A stretch of DNA of 64,000 nt, taken from the NCBI GenBank assembly GCA_033977485.1, contig CM066988.1, forward strand, positions 76,977,669 through 77,041,668, given 5' to 3'. The notes under the pieces are model-generated. The model ran no database searches. It had not been told where the DNA came from and was given only the letters and a program-made list of their open reading frames with translations. Source of the stretch: Hydrangea macrophylla. Taxonomy: Eukaryota > Streptophyta > Magnoliopsida > Cornales > Hydrangeaceae. Within the stretch, counting starts at the first letter, position 1, and every line of letters starts with the position of its first letter. Positions 11,206 to 20,696 of the stretch are shown in pieces. A program made the position numbers and the translations under genes.

Positions 11206-12393
11206 AGGTTGGCCAGATGCTATATCGGGGCAAGTTTGGAAATCAGTTTGATGTTACTTGCTACTGCCTGAGTGCTTCGGGAAGCTGCCTCGGGGCTCTG
11301 AGCCTGGTGAGTCCTCAGGAATTGGCTAAGAGTTGAGACCCAGCCTAGCTTGAGACCTTTAGGTGCTCGGGAACTGACTGGGAGTTGAGACCCGACCTAA
11401 TTCAGAGTCTTTGAATGCTCGGAAAGTGACCGAGAGTTGAGACTCGGCCTACTTCGGAGTCTTTTTACTTTGAGTTAGCTCCCAGGATGGTTATCTTCTG
11501 CCCGTAAACCTTCGTCAAGGTTGTGGGTAGAGGAATTTAACCATGTTGGAGAAGCCGACCTAAAGCGTATTGCTTTAGGGTCCTTTTATGTTAACTCCCC
11601 AGGATGGTTGTCTTCCGCCCAGTTAGCCTTCGTCAAGACTGTTGGGAGAAGAGCTTGACCATGTTGGTGGAGCCGACCTAAATCACGCTGCTTTAGGGTC
11701 TTTTTGCTCCTTTATCGTCGGCCAACCTAAGAGATTTAGTTACCTCTATCGTCGGTCTGGACCTAAGTGGAGTTAATGCCTTTGAGTACTGTAGGTGCTT
11801 GGGTTATCCAAGATTTTGACTTGGTTATCCGTGAGGCCTGTAGATACCCGGTGTGATTGCCTATTTAGATCACTGCGCCATCTTGCCCCCCAAGCTTTTG
11901 CTAAGAAGAGGGTCTTAAAGAGGCTATAAACTGTAGGTAACCAACCTGGAACATGGTGGTTACAGGGTCTTTTGAAGCTTGCCATCGTCAGCCACCTAGG
12001 GGGTTTTCCCCCATCGTCGGTTAGACCTAAGCGAAGCCGATGCCTCGGGCGTGATCCTGAGGTCTTTGGTGCCTGGGTTCGGAGCCCGAGGTCTTTTTAG
12101 TGCTTAAGTTCGGAGCTCGAGGTCTTCTTCGTGCCTCGGGGTTAGGCCTGAGGTCTTTGTATGCCTGGGGGTTAGGTCCAAGGTCTTTGTATGAGTTCTT
12201 TGACAATCGGTGGAGCCTCATGTGGTGATCAAGCAAGTACCACTATAGTCGGGCTCTTCTAGACCGATGGAGACAGGAGGTCAGATCAGGACCATCGGGT
12301 TCCTGACTTCTCTGTGCTAGAGGCAAAATCGGAGCTGCTTCATCCTGATCGATGTGAACTGGAAATCGGGTCGGGGCTGCCGAACTCAGACTG
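11206..12393 (-). repeat. Non-coding, internally repetitive segment of gag-only element
   Basis: Three families of direct repeats fill the space where pol would be. Roughly 60-bp units with GAGTTGAGACYCGRCCTA lie at about 11,318-11,470. Two units of about 115 bp with TTCGTCAAG and CCGACCTAAA lie at 11,476-11,590 and 11,593-11,703. About five 32-bp units with GAGGTCTTTNTGCCTGGG lie at 12,050-12,190. It is GC-richer than the surrounding Tat sequence. No conserved protein was seen. Confidence 0.7.
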
Positions 12394-13659
12394 CTACAAA
12401 CTAGAGGTCGGGTCGGGACTGCCGGACCCTGCCTGCTGTGAGCAGAAGGAACTGTCAGAACTCCCAGGCTGATCTGGCTTTCGCTTACTTCTGGAAGACT
12501 CGTTGCTCTCTTGCCCGGTGCCTTTGGTCTTCAGAAACTCTTCAGTGTCAATGTATTTTCCAACCCTCTCAGAGAGCTCAACTAAAGTTTTCGGTCGGTT
12601 TTTGTGGAACGACGCGACGCATTTGGTGTGTTGAACTCCCAAGCAGAAGGTTATGATAGCGGCGGTTTCATCAAGATCGTATATGCTGAGCTTCTCTTGA
12701 TTAAACTGGCCGGTGAACTCCTTGAGGGTCTCATTATTTCTTTGTATGATTATCAGTAGATGTATGTCAGGCTTTGGCCGTTCGTGCATACCGATGAACT
12801 GATTGATGAACTGTTTGTTGAGTTGCTTGAAACTGCGGACCGATCGGGGCTCCAACGAGTAGAACCAGTGGGCGGCCGGGCCTTTCAAAGTGCTGGGGAA
12901 GGCTAGGCAGTGTAGTTCATCGGAGTTGGTGGCTAAGGCCATCTGAGCCTTATAGGTCCGGACGTGGTCGACCGGGCTTCCCGATCCGTTGTAGGGATCT
13001 AGGTGAGGTTTCTTAAATTTGCGCGGGATGGAAAACCTCATGATCTGGCTGGAGAATGGTGACTCTGTCTCGGTATTGGCTTGATTCTGAGTATGGTTTT
13101 GACCAAGCTTCTTGGCCACTCCATCGATCTGCTTCTGCAAGTTCTTGATTCGGGCTTCCGCTCCTTCCCGACCGGTACCCGAGGGGTTGTTCGGGTCGGT
13201 GGAAGAGGCTTTTTCTTCATGGCGGGATGCTGTACTCTGGGATCGAGCTCGGCTATGACTCCGGGTAACCGTATCCCCAGGGACGGCTCAGCTCTTGACC
13301 GAGTGACCCTGGACTGATTCCCAGGCCATATGCTCCCGCCTTTTCTCTCGGGCAGCACACCCACTGTTGATATTTCTGACATCCTCAACACGGGACGGGT
13401 TGACTCGGGCACGTTGTCTAGTCAAGATCGGTTCTGGATCGTATGCAACGTTCCCGGGTCGTTTCCCGGCTCCTAGAGGACCGCTTTGTTGGGCCAACAG
13501 TGCTTCGATCTGTTGTTGGATTTGACGCTGGCCCTCCAAGAGTTGTGTGAGGGTCGCGGTGATCTGCTGGGATGTCATGACTGCCGCAGCCGATGCCAGG
13601 GCCGGAGGAACATCCCGGTCGGACTGCTGATCAGCCTTCTTACCCTTCTTCGGTGGCAT
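12394..13659 (-). pseudogene. gag of the non-autonomous element, one in-frame stop
   Basis: A single reading frame of about 420 codons starts at the ATG at 13,659 and is interrupted only by a TGA at 13,288-13,290. The frame on both sides is the same. The N-terminus is basic (PPKKGKK) and then Gln-rich and helical (about residues 30-70). The capsid core (about residues 190-330) shows LDPYNGSGSPVDHVRTY, LKGPAAHWFYSL, and FKQLNKQFINQFIG then QRNNETLKEFTGQFNQE, the plant retrotransposon gag signature. The C-terminus is Ser/Pro-rich and I see no CCHC zinc knuckle. Apart from the TGA the frame is intact, so the copy is fairly young or the stop is the only inactivating lesion. Confidence 0.85.
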
Positions 13660-13700
13660 GATGATCAGTCAAGAGATTTGTTGATGAGAAGACTTGTCGT

Positions 13701-13718
13701 TTCCCATAGACGGCGCCA
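13701..13718 (-). promoter_or_regulatory. Primer-binding site of gag-only element
   Basis: The minus strand reads TGGCGCCGTCTATGGGAA, six bases after the 5' LTR end. Sequences of the form TGGCGCCGTCTGTGGGAA are widespread as primer-binding sites in plant gypsy elements. I do not assign the tRNA. Confidence 0.75.
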
Positions 13719-13724
13719 AACTTA

Positions 13725-13906
13725 TGATGCCAGAATTTGGTAAGAGAAAAGTAGAGCAATTTTAGGGGAGAGAGAGAGTGAGAGACTATTTTTTGTATGT
13801 GGTTCGGCCCTGTTAATGAAGGTACCTACATCCACGGGTGTGTCTGAGCACGTTTACTAGCAGATCACCGGCGGGCCTGGTGAGCCAACCAAGAGGGGCG
13901 GCACTA
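13725..13906 (-). repeat. Truncated 5' LTR of gag-only element
   Basis: The 182 bases match 10,536-10,717 and then change abruptly to Tat-A sequence at GGCACTA/GGAGTGGC. About 470 bp of the LTR are missing. Confidence 0.8.
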
Positions 13907-14560
13907 GGAGTGGCAAACATACCACACAGCAAATTGGGCATAAAATGACATATAGCCCATCGGTCACGACACACAAAGCCCACTAGGAGTGGCAAACACA
14001 CCACAAGCATTCTTTTGAGCACCATAGTATCACTTTGAGCACCACGCTCTTCCTTGGATAAGACCTTCGGGTCGAGATCCCTCATAAGTCTATTAGTCGT
14101 AGTGAAGCATAGATTACCAAGCCCACTGAGAGTGGCGAATACACAGAACACATGTACTAGGACCACAAGCACTTTGAACACAACACAAGCACGACACAAG
14201 CTCACTCGGAGTGGCACACAGCACCAGCTCATGCTAGGATCAGAACACTAGACATGATAGGACTCAGGACACAATTCATATCACATCCATGCATTGCATA
14301 TCATCCTCATAGCATGGCATCTGCCTGTCTTGTTTTGCATGTGTTTGTTTCTTTGTGCCCTGAACTATGTCCTAGTCTGTTTTCCCTTGGGATACATAGG
14401 CAGCTCACGAAGAGCACGACCAGCACTGACCTCAGCAACATGATTTTCATCATTGCATCTTTGCAACGCTTTTATCCTAAATCTATAGCCTCCAAAAAGA
14501 CCTGTCTATTCCAACCTTTGGCACTCACTTGCGACATGCGTTACCTCGCAAGTTCATGCC
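13907..14560 (+). other. Tat-A 3' untranslated region
   Basis: The sequence resumes Tat-A and is collinear, in reverse complement, with about 29,976-30,360 of Tat-C. It holds short AGTGGC-containing repeats spaced along 13,906-14,220 and the third GGGATACATAGGCAG motif near 14,390. Overlapping reading frames on both strands (13,813-14,232, 14,254-14,673) are considered chance. Confidence 0.6.
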
Positions 14561-14574
14561 AAAGAGGGGCAAAC
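14561..14574 (+). promoter_or_regulatory. Tat-A polypurine tract
   Basis: AAAGAGGGGCAAAC immediately precedes the TGTAGACACC start of the 3' LTR. The same sequence borders the Tat-C LTR in reverse complement at 29,961-29,974. Confidence 0.85.
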
Positions 14575-15667
14575 TGTAGACACCCCATTTTGTCGGATAT
14601 CAGATTTAGGAGACCCATAGCTTGGTGGTTCACAATGATCGAAAAAAACTCAAAAAAGACTCCTGGAAGTTAGTTCTATCTCTCAAAATGCTCAGAATGA
14701 CCAAAATACCCCTGAAAGCCCCAAAACTCCCGAATTTGGACCAAAAGTTCTGAAAACATGATACATCATAAAACAATTTCTATAAAAGGATTTTAAAGCA
14801 AAAGCAGATGAAATCATCAGCTCCCAGATATCCCCGGCAGTCCCGAAAGTCCCTGTTGACCGGTTTGACCTAGGTTTGACCAGGGTTTGACCAAAATCAT
14901 CCAAATTCGCCAAAAAAGTTCTGAGATCATTCTAGATCATGTGAAAAGTACTAAAACGAGTTTTAAAATAAAATCGGACAAAAACGTCAGCTTTTGGGAT
15001 CTCCCAGAGGTTCCTAGAACTTCCTGAAAATCCTAGGTTTGACTGATTTGACCTAAAAGTGGATTTTGAAACTGGAGTGCTGTATCATTTTTAAAACATT
15101 TTTCATAGATACTAGAGGTCAATAGATTTTCAATGGTATATCACACATATTTTCTGGATTTAAAACGAATTTATTGTGAATTTCTGAAGGTGAAAAAAGG
15201 CGATTAAGTCGACTTTTATCGCGAATACCATAAAACTTTTCAAAGTGACCCATCTCCGAACTATTTTTTTTATGGAAATTAGACTCCATTACCTTTCCAA
15301 CGGTATATCACAAGCTCAATTTGGAGATCGTACGCATTTTATCTGAATTTCGGACGAAATAGGGCCTTTTTGCGAATACCGGAACCTCTGGGGGCCTAAA
15401 TACAAATTTTTGGGCGTCTGAGGAATAGTGCCGCAGCGGCACTGGGCCACTGTCGTGGCGGCACATGGCCAGTGCCGCGGCGGCACTCAACCCCCGCAGA
15501 ATCCATTTTTGTAATTTATTTTAGGGGTCCAAATTGAACAATTGAAAGCCAAAACGACGTAGTTTCTTGTTCACAGATGTTTGGGACCAATGGGAACACT
15601 TTCTAAATCCCAAAACCACCCCAAATTGGTCTATAAAAACCCCCATTTGCTCTTCATTTTAGGGGGG
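14575..15667 (+). repeat. Tat-A 3' LTR, segment 1 of 2
   Basis: It begins TGTAGACACCCC after the polypurine tract and matches 2,231-about 3,330. It carries palindrome copies at 15,427-15,443 and 15,471-15,487 and CTATAAAAAC at 15,631. It ends at the Athila target duplication GGGGG (15,663-15,667). Confidence 0.88.
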
Positions 15668-17149
15668 TGATCGGCGACGAATAGTTGCCGTTTATAGTCC
15701 TAAAATACGCTTTGTTAGCCCATTTCATGTAGTTATTAATTGTTTTTTAATAAGTATTCTAAATTTTGTAGGATTTGTAGCTTTAACTTGAAAATGTACA
15801 AAATTCAATGATTAGTGGCTTTGGATGCCATTCTGGGCTCAAATGGTGATTCCGGTGACAGCTGAATGCAGTAGCAGCCTTGGTAAATTGTATTTTTGGT
15901 AATGAATACTTTGAATTTGAGAAATTTCTACAGAGATATAAAATGTAGATCTTCGAGTTACGGACGCGTGGCCGCAAACGGAGAGTCAATCCAAGTTCCG
16001 AGAAAAAGGTTATCACAATTCTACGAAAGTCGCGCAGTACAGTAAAAAGGACCTCGTGCGAGCGGGCCGCGCAAGTGACCTGTGAAAAAATCAAAAATGC
16101 GTATTTTGTTAAATTAAAGTGCCCAACGAAGGTGGTTTGTGCATATGACGTCCAGAAACGTAAATATAGTAGTTTTAGTACGATTTGACTTAGGAAAGCT
16201 TCCTAAATCCTTCCAAACTCTATATAAATCCTAGTCTAAATCAATTTTGTGGTTACACATCATTACACAACATTAGATACATCCATATACAACTAAAACT
16301 TCAGCCATTGAAGAGAGGAAAGCAAGGAGAAGAAGAAGAAGACCAAGGATTCCCATGGCCTCCTCCATCAACCTCTTGCCGTTCATCAATTCTATGGCCA
16401 ACTAAACTTAAGATCTAGGGTTTCAATGAAACCCTAGCCAAGTAATAGGGTGTATTTTATGTTTTTATTTTAGTTTTATTATGTATGGATGATAGTTACA
16501 TGTTCCGAGGATTTTTATAATAAATCGTGCTTTTATTGATTAAATCGTTACTTTCAAAGTTTACTCTTGTCTTAGATCTATTTTGATGGTAGTGTGCTCA
16601 ATGATCTATGCTTGCTGTGCTTGTTTAGATTATTTACATGTAATGGTGCTTAAATTGAATTGTGCTATCAAGTATCCGAATAGTTCATGCCTAGATTAGA
16701 CGGATTATACCACAACCCTAGTTTAGTGTGGGATAATTCGTGCTAACCGAAGATGGATTATGTTGGTGCTTGAACCATAGTTATTTTCTTGACGGAGGAA
16801 TTGGGCTTGTAGCTACAATTCCCCATTATCATCCAACGTAATAAGCTAAAGTAATTCGTAAATACCCTTATTATGAAGCTAGTGGTGGATTTGTAATCCT
16901 AGGTTCCTTGAACTTATTATAAAAATAAATATTTAATTGCTTTCATAATTTAGATTTACTTTTATTGTTATTAGTTTAAATCAAATTAAATTCAAAGTTC
17001 GTTTTTCTTAATTAATTAAATTTAGGTTTTAAAAATTAAAGTGCGCAGTATTCAATCTCTGTGGGTTCGACCTTTACTTCCACACTGCAAATCTTTTGAA
17101 AGTAAAGCATAAGTAAGCATACTTTTATATCTTGATACTGACAACATCA
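15668..17149 (+). repeat. Athila 5' LTR
   Basis: The LTR begins TGATCGGCGACG and ends CAACATCA, and is collinear with 22,894-24,376. TATATAAA lies at 16,221-16,228. A CpG-rich block with GCGAGCGGGCCGCGC lies at about 16,052-16,074, roughly 147 bp upstream of that TATA. A 103-codon minus-strand frame (15,783-16,094) recurs in the other LTR, but nothing suggests a protein. Confidence 0.9.
16221..16228 (+). promoter_or_regulatory. Putative TATA box of Athila 5' LTR
   Basis: TATATAAA is conserved in the 3' LTR at 23,449-23,456 in the same context (CCAAACTC upstream, TCCTAGTC downstream). Confidence 0.65.
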
Positions 17150-17154
17150 ATTTT

Positions 17155-17174
17155 TGGCGCCGTTGCCGAGGATT
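17155..17174 (+). promoter_or_regulatory. Athila primer-binding site (tRNA-Asp type)
   Basis: TGGCGCCGTTGCCGAGGATT starts five bases after the LTR. Plant tRNA-Asp ends in the complement of TGGCGCCGTTGCCGGGGA, and Athila elements use this primer. Confidence 0.85.
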
Positions 17175-17657
17175 GGATTACTAGCCAATTAGTTTTAGAA
17201 TCTTAGTTTAGTTAATTCGTAAATACTAGATTAGGTTTTACTTTTTCTTTTTCTTTTTTCTTATTTTTCATTTTTGTTCTAAGTTACTAACTTTTCTTTT
17301 TTGTTTTGTAGTTTCTCAAAGTAATCAAATTCTAGCATTTTGAGTGGAGCTGTTGTACACGTCAAAGGAGCTTACGCGAAAATAAAAAAAATAATAAATA
17401 AACTAAATCACTTCCTTTGAAATTTGCTTCCAACCACTGTAAGTCAGGGCGCTGAGACGCACTATTTGCATTAGTTTAGGAGTGATTGTTCACGTGCATT
17501 TGCTAGGAAACACGGGGCGTTGGGCTTGACGCGATCACTACATAAGGATAATTAATGCATCATAGTAGTACTGTGTGCTTACCTGTTGTCTGATTTGCGT
17601 GATTATTTTTGCATTTGCTATTTCAGTCCTTATTTTAGTTTATTTTCTTTTTAGTTT
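17175..17657 (+). other. Athila leader
   Basis: This T-rich non-coding leader lies between the primer-binding site and the gag ATG at 17,658. No gene was seen. Confidence 0.6.
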
Positions 17658-20264
17658 ATGTTTGGTATACGTTCAAATAAACCAGAATTAAAATCTTTCG
17701 ATCTTGAACTTGAACGTACCCTTAGAATTAGTAAGTCTTCAACCCAAGTTCCGAGAGCTTAGTTGAAAATAGACAACGAGTCGACTCCAAAACCATCGTC
17801 ATTGTTTCAGGTTGAAATTAAAAGCACCCGTAAACATTTAAGAAAAACTCGTACTTTAAACATAGAACCTATTCAAATGGCCGACGGCAGAAATAACAGA
17901 AATAATGTAAATAATCATAATATACCACCACCTCCTCCGTTTAAAGATTATTTTATTCCTACGACTTACACGCCTCAAGCTGGAATCGAATTACCGGAGG
18001 CGACAACATCTCACTTTGAGATCAAGTCGTCTACCATCTCGCTACTTCCTTCTTTCCATGGCCGTTTAAATGAAGATCCATATCAACACTTAGGAGATTT
18101 TCAAGATATTTGCTCTACGTTAAAAATCCAAAATTTCACTGATGATGAATTAAAACTGCGTCTCTTTCCATTCTCTTTAAAAGATAAAGCTAAATACTGG
18201 CTCCAATCTTTGGAGCCAAACACCATTAGAACATGGGAAGCCTTACACACCGCATTTTTACAAAAGTTTTTCCCTATTATGCGTACAAATTGGATAAGGA
18301 AATCCATAACAAACTTTGTGATGCAAGATGGGGAAACGCTTTATGATACTTGGGAAAAGTTTAAAGAATTATTACGTTCATGCCCACATCATCAGGTTCC
18401 TAAGTGGCAATTAGTTCAAGTCTTTTACGAGGGACTTATTCCCTCTGTTCGTAATACCGTCGACGCTGTTTGTGCGGGTACATTCCTACACAAAAGCGCC
18501 GACGAGGCCTGGAAAATTTTTGAAACATTAAGCGAGAACTCGATGCATCAGGCTATGTCTGTACGTTCTAAGGGATATCTTTCGCAACCTAAACGTGAGG
18601 TAAAGTTTGAGTCAAGTCATTCAATTGAATTTCAGGAACTATCTAAAAAACTTGACTGACTTTTGATAATGAATCAAATGTCGGGTTCACCCTCTTATGA
18701 AAGTTGTGCATTATGTTCCGATCCTTCACATTCTATACTTTCTTGCCCATCAGCATCTCAATTTCCAGAATTTGTGGAGCAACACATAAACTTGATTCAA
18801 CAATACCCACGAAATAGTTATAATCCTATGCCGAATAATTTTTCTAATACTTATCGACCCCAATATCAACAAAACCAATACCAACACCCATCTCCTAATC
18901 CTAACCCTCCAAGGGATAACGCTTTTGAGGCTACGGTGTTGGCATCCCTTAAAAACATAGAAACTCAAGTCCAAGCACAAGCACAAATAGTGCACTCTCA
19001 TACACAATCCATTGCGAAGCTTGAGTCCCAAATGGGACAAATAGCTACTGCGATGAGTCGTAGAAACGAGGGGAAGTTGCCTAGTCAAACTATACAAAAT
19101 CCTATGGGACAGTATGAGGGTGGGGGTACAAGTGAGCAAGTTAATGCCATGTCGACTAGGACGATTATTCGTGAGGAGAAAATTATTGAAATTCCGAATG
19201 CGAGAGAAAAAGAGGTACACATTCACTCGAATAAAGAAAAGGGTGAGGATACGAGTAGAAATAGGAAAGAAAATGTAACAACCCCTACGACGTATATTCC
19301 AAAACTACCTTTTCCACCAAATGTCGACGAACCGTCAAATTTTTCAAAGAAAACATCGAAAATTGAAGATATACTCGAGGTATTTAAACAAGTTAAAATT
19401 AATATTCCATTCCTCGATGTTATAAAACAAATTCCCACCTATGCTAAATGTTTAAAAGACCTTTGTACTCAAAAGCGCAAGTTGCGCAGTCATACTCCTA
19501 AAAAGGTCTTTCTCACGGAAAAAGTAAGCTCCATTTTCCAACACGCTACTCTGAAATATAAAGATCCAGGTACGCCTACTATTTCATGTGTCATAGGTGA
19601 CACTAACATTCATCGGGCTCTCCTTGACTTAGGAGCTAGTGTTAATCTCTTACCTTATCACATCTATAAACAACTAAGACTAGGTGAACTTAAGCCTACG
19701 GCCGCTATCATACAATTAGCAGATCGTTCTATTAAAATACCTAGAGGAATCGTCGAGGACGTCTTGGTTAAAGTTGATAAATGCTATTATCCTGTTGATT
19801 TCATGGTCCTTGACACTGAACCCGTGCTAGATGCTCGGAAACACACTCCTGTCATATTAGGCCGTCCATTCTTAGCAATCACTAACGCTCGTGTTAACTG
19901 TCGGACGGGGGTAATGAATGTGTCATTTGGGAACATGAACTTAAAATTAAACATTTTTAATGCTATGGATCAACCTCCTAAAGACGACGATTACCTATGT
20001 GGGGCAGAATGTGAGGTAAGACGGAATATTGAGCCTAACAAAGAACTGAATATGGGTGAGGAAAATAATACAATTCGTAATGAGGGGATGAATCCTGACA
20101 ACCAAGACCCGAATGATGAATTTACTCGAAAGGTAAGAAATCAATTTGAACATAATTCGGGAGAACCGTCGGTCGAATTAATTCAAAGCGACATTATTTC
20201 TGCTTACCACCGAGCTCTTCTTGATATCCTTAGGGGTACACAGTCCGAGTTACGGCCTCCTTGA
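17658..20264 (+). pseudogene. Athila gag-protease polyprotein, two in-frame stops
   Basis: One frame of about 869 codons runs from ATG 17,658 to TGA 20,262-20,264, interrupted only by TAG at 17,760-17,762 and TGA at 18,657-18,659. The capsid region (about 18,000-18,560) has LSFHGRLNEDPYQHLGDF-like spacing, LFPFSLKDKAKYWLQSL, FLQKFFP and ETLYDTWEKFKELLRSCP, typical of Athila gag. A CCHC knuckle follows (CALCSDPSHSILSC, about 18,700). After a long Gln/Asn-rich linker comes the aspartic protease (about 19,580-19,950) with LLDLGASVNLLP at the active-site loop and PVILGRPFLA near its end. Athila proteases carry Leu where other elements have Thr/Ser, so DLGAS is normal here. The stops may be mutations; a readthrough role for the TGA is less likely because of the TAG. 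Confidence 0.88.
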
Positions 20265-20310
20265 ATCTTGAGCTAGAATGGTCTAGCTAAAGATGTAAAA
20301 GATAGTGCTT

Positions 20311-20328
20311 CTTGGGAGGCAACCCAAG
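20311..20328 (+). other. Short hairpin 47 bases after the Athila gag-protease stop
   Basis: CTTGGG-AGGCAA-CCCAAG can form a six-pair stem with a six-base loop. I recall very similar GGGAGGCAACCC sequences downstream of coding regions in other Athila elements, which suggests conservation. Its role is unknown. Confidence 0.5.
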
Positions 20329-20475
20329 CTTTAGTTCGTCGGTTTTTATTCTTTTTGAGTATTTTTGGGGTCATTTTGAGTCTGTTTTTGAGTTTTCTGG
20401 ACAGGTTTGGAGGTCGGAGTAAATTTATTTTGAACTTATATAAATTTTTATAAAGAAAAAGAGGAAAAGACCAAA

Positions 20476-20696
20476 GTCGCGCGCGCGACCCGCTCGCGCG
20501 AGATTCCCCCTTAGCCAAAAATTTTTTCAACTTTTTATATATATGAGCTTCTGTTACATCTCGCGCCTAGATTCGCGCGCGCAAGGGTTCGCTCGCGCGA
20601 TTCTGGCACTTAGAAAATTTTCTAAATAAAATTAATAACAGGCCTCAGGTTTACCTTGCGGAGGAATTCGCGCGAGCAACGCTCGCTCGCGCGAGG
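20476..20696 (+). repeat. CpG palindrome cluster downstream of Athila gag-protease
   Basis: Three islands of alternating CG stand out in AT-rich DNA. The first is GTCGCGCGCGCGAC (perfect 14-bp palindrome, 20,476-20,489) with CTCGCGCGAG (20,493-20,502). The second is TTCGCGCGCGCAA and GCTCGCGCGA (about 20,572-20,600). The third is TTCGCGCGAGCAACGCTCG with CTCGCGCGAG (about 20,668-20,695). Each pairs two variants of the same word within about 35 bases. Related words occur in both LTRs. Confidence 0.8.

Larger units (their letters stand above)
10536..13906 (-). mobile_element. Gag-only non-autonomous LTR element nested in Tat-A
   Basis: Read on the minus strand it has a truncated 5' LTR (13,725-13,906), a primer-binding site (13,701-13,718), gag (12,394-13,659), a repeat-rich GC-richer non-coding segment, a polypurine tract (11,189-11,205) and a complete 3' LTR (10,536-11,188). 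LTR ends are TGATACACC...CTGGCATCA. No protease, RT, RNase H or integrase reading frame is present, nor room for one. This matches the class described as terminal-repeat elements with a GAG domain. The 5' LTR breaks off at 13,906 where Tat-A sequence resumes, so no target duplication survives. Confidence 0.85.

Noticed and set aside
13813..14673. Two 139-codon frames on opposite strands in the Tat-A 3' region
   Set aside because: They cover repeat-rich non-coding sequence. The minus-strand one spans the junction between the truncated LTR and Tat-A, so it cannot be an ancestral gene.
18657..18659. Programmed stop-codon readthrough between Athila gag and protease
   Set aside because: A second in-frame TAG upstream (17,760) points to decay. 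Kept only as a checkable possibility.
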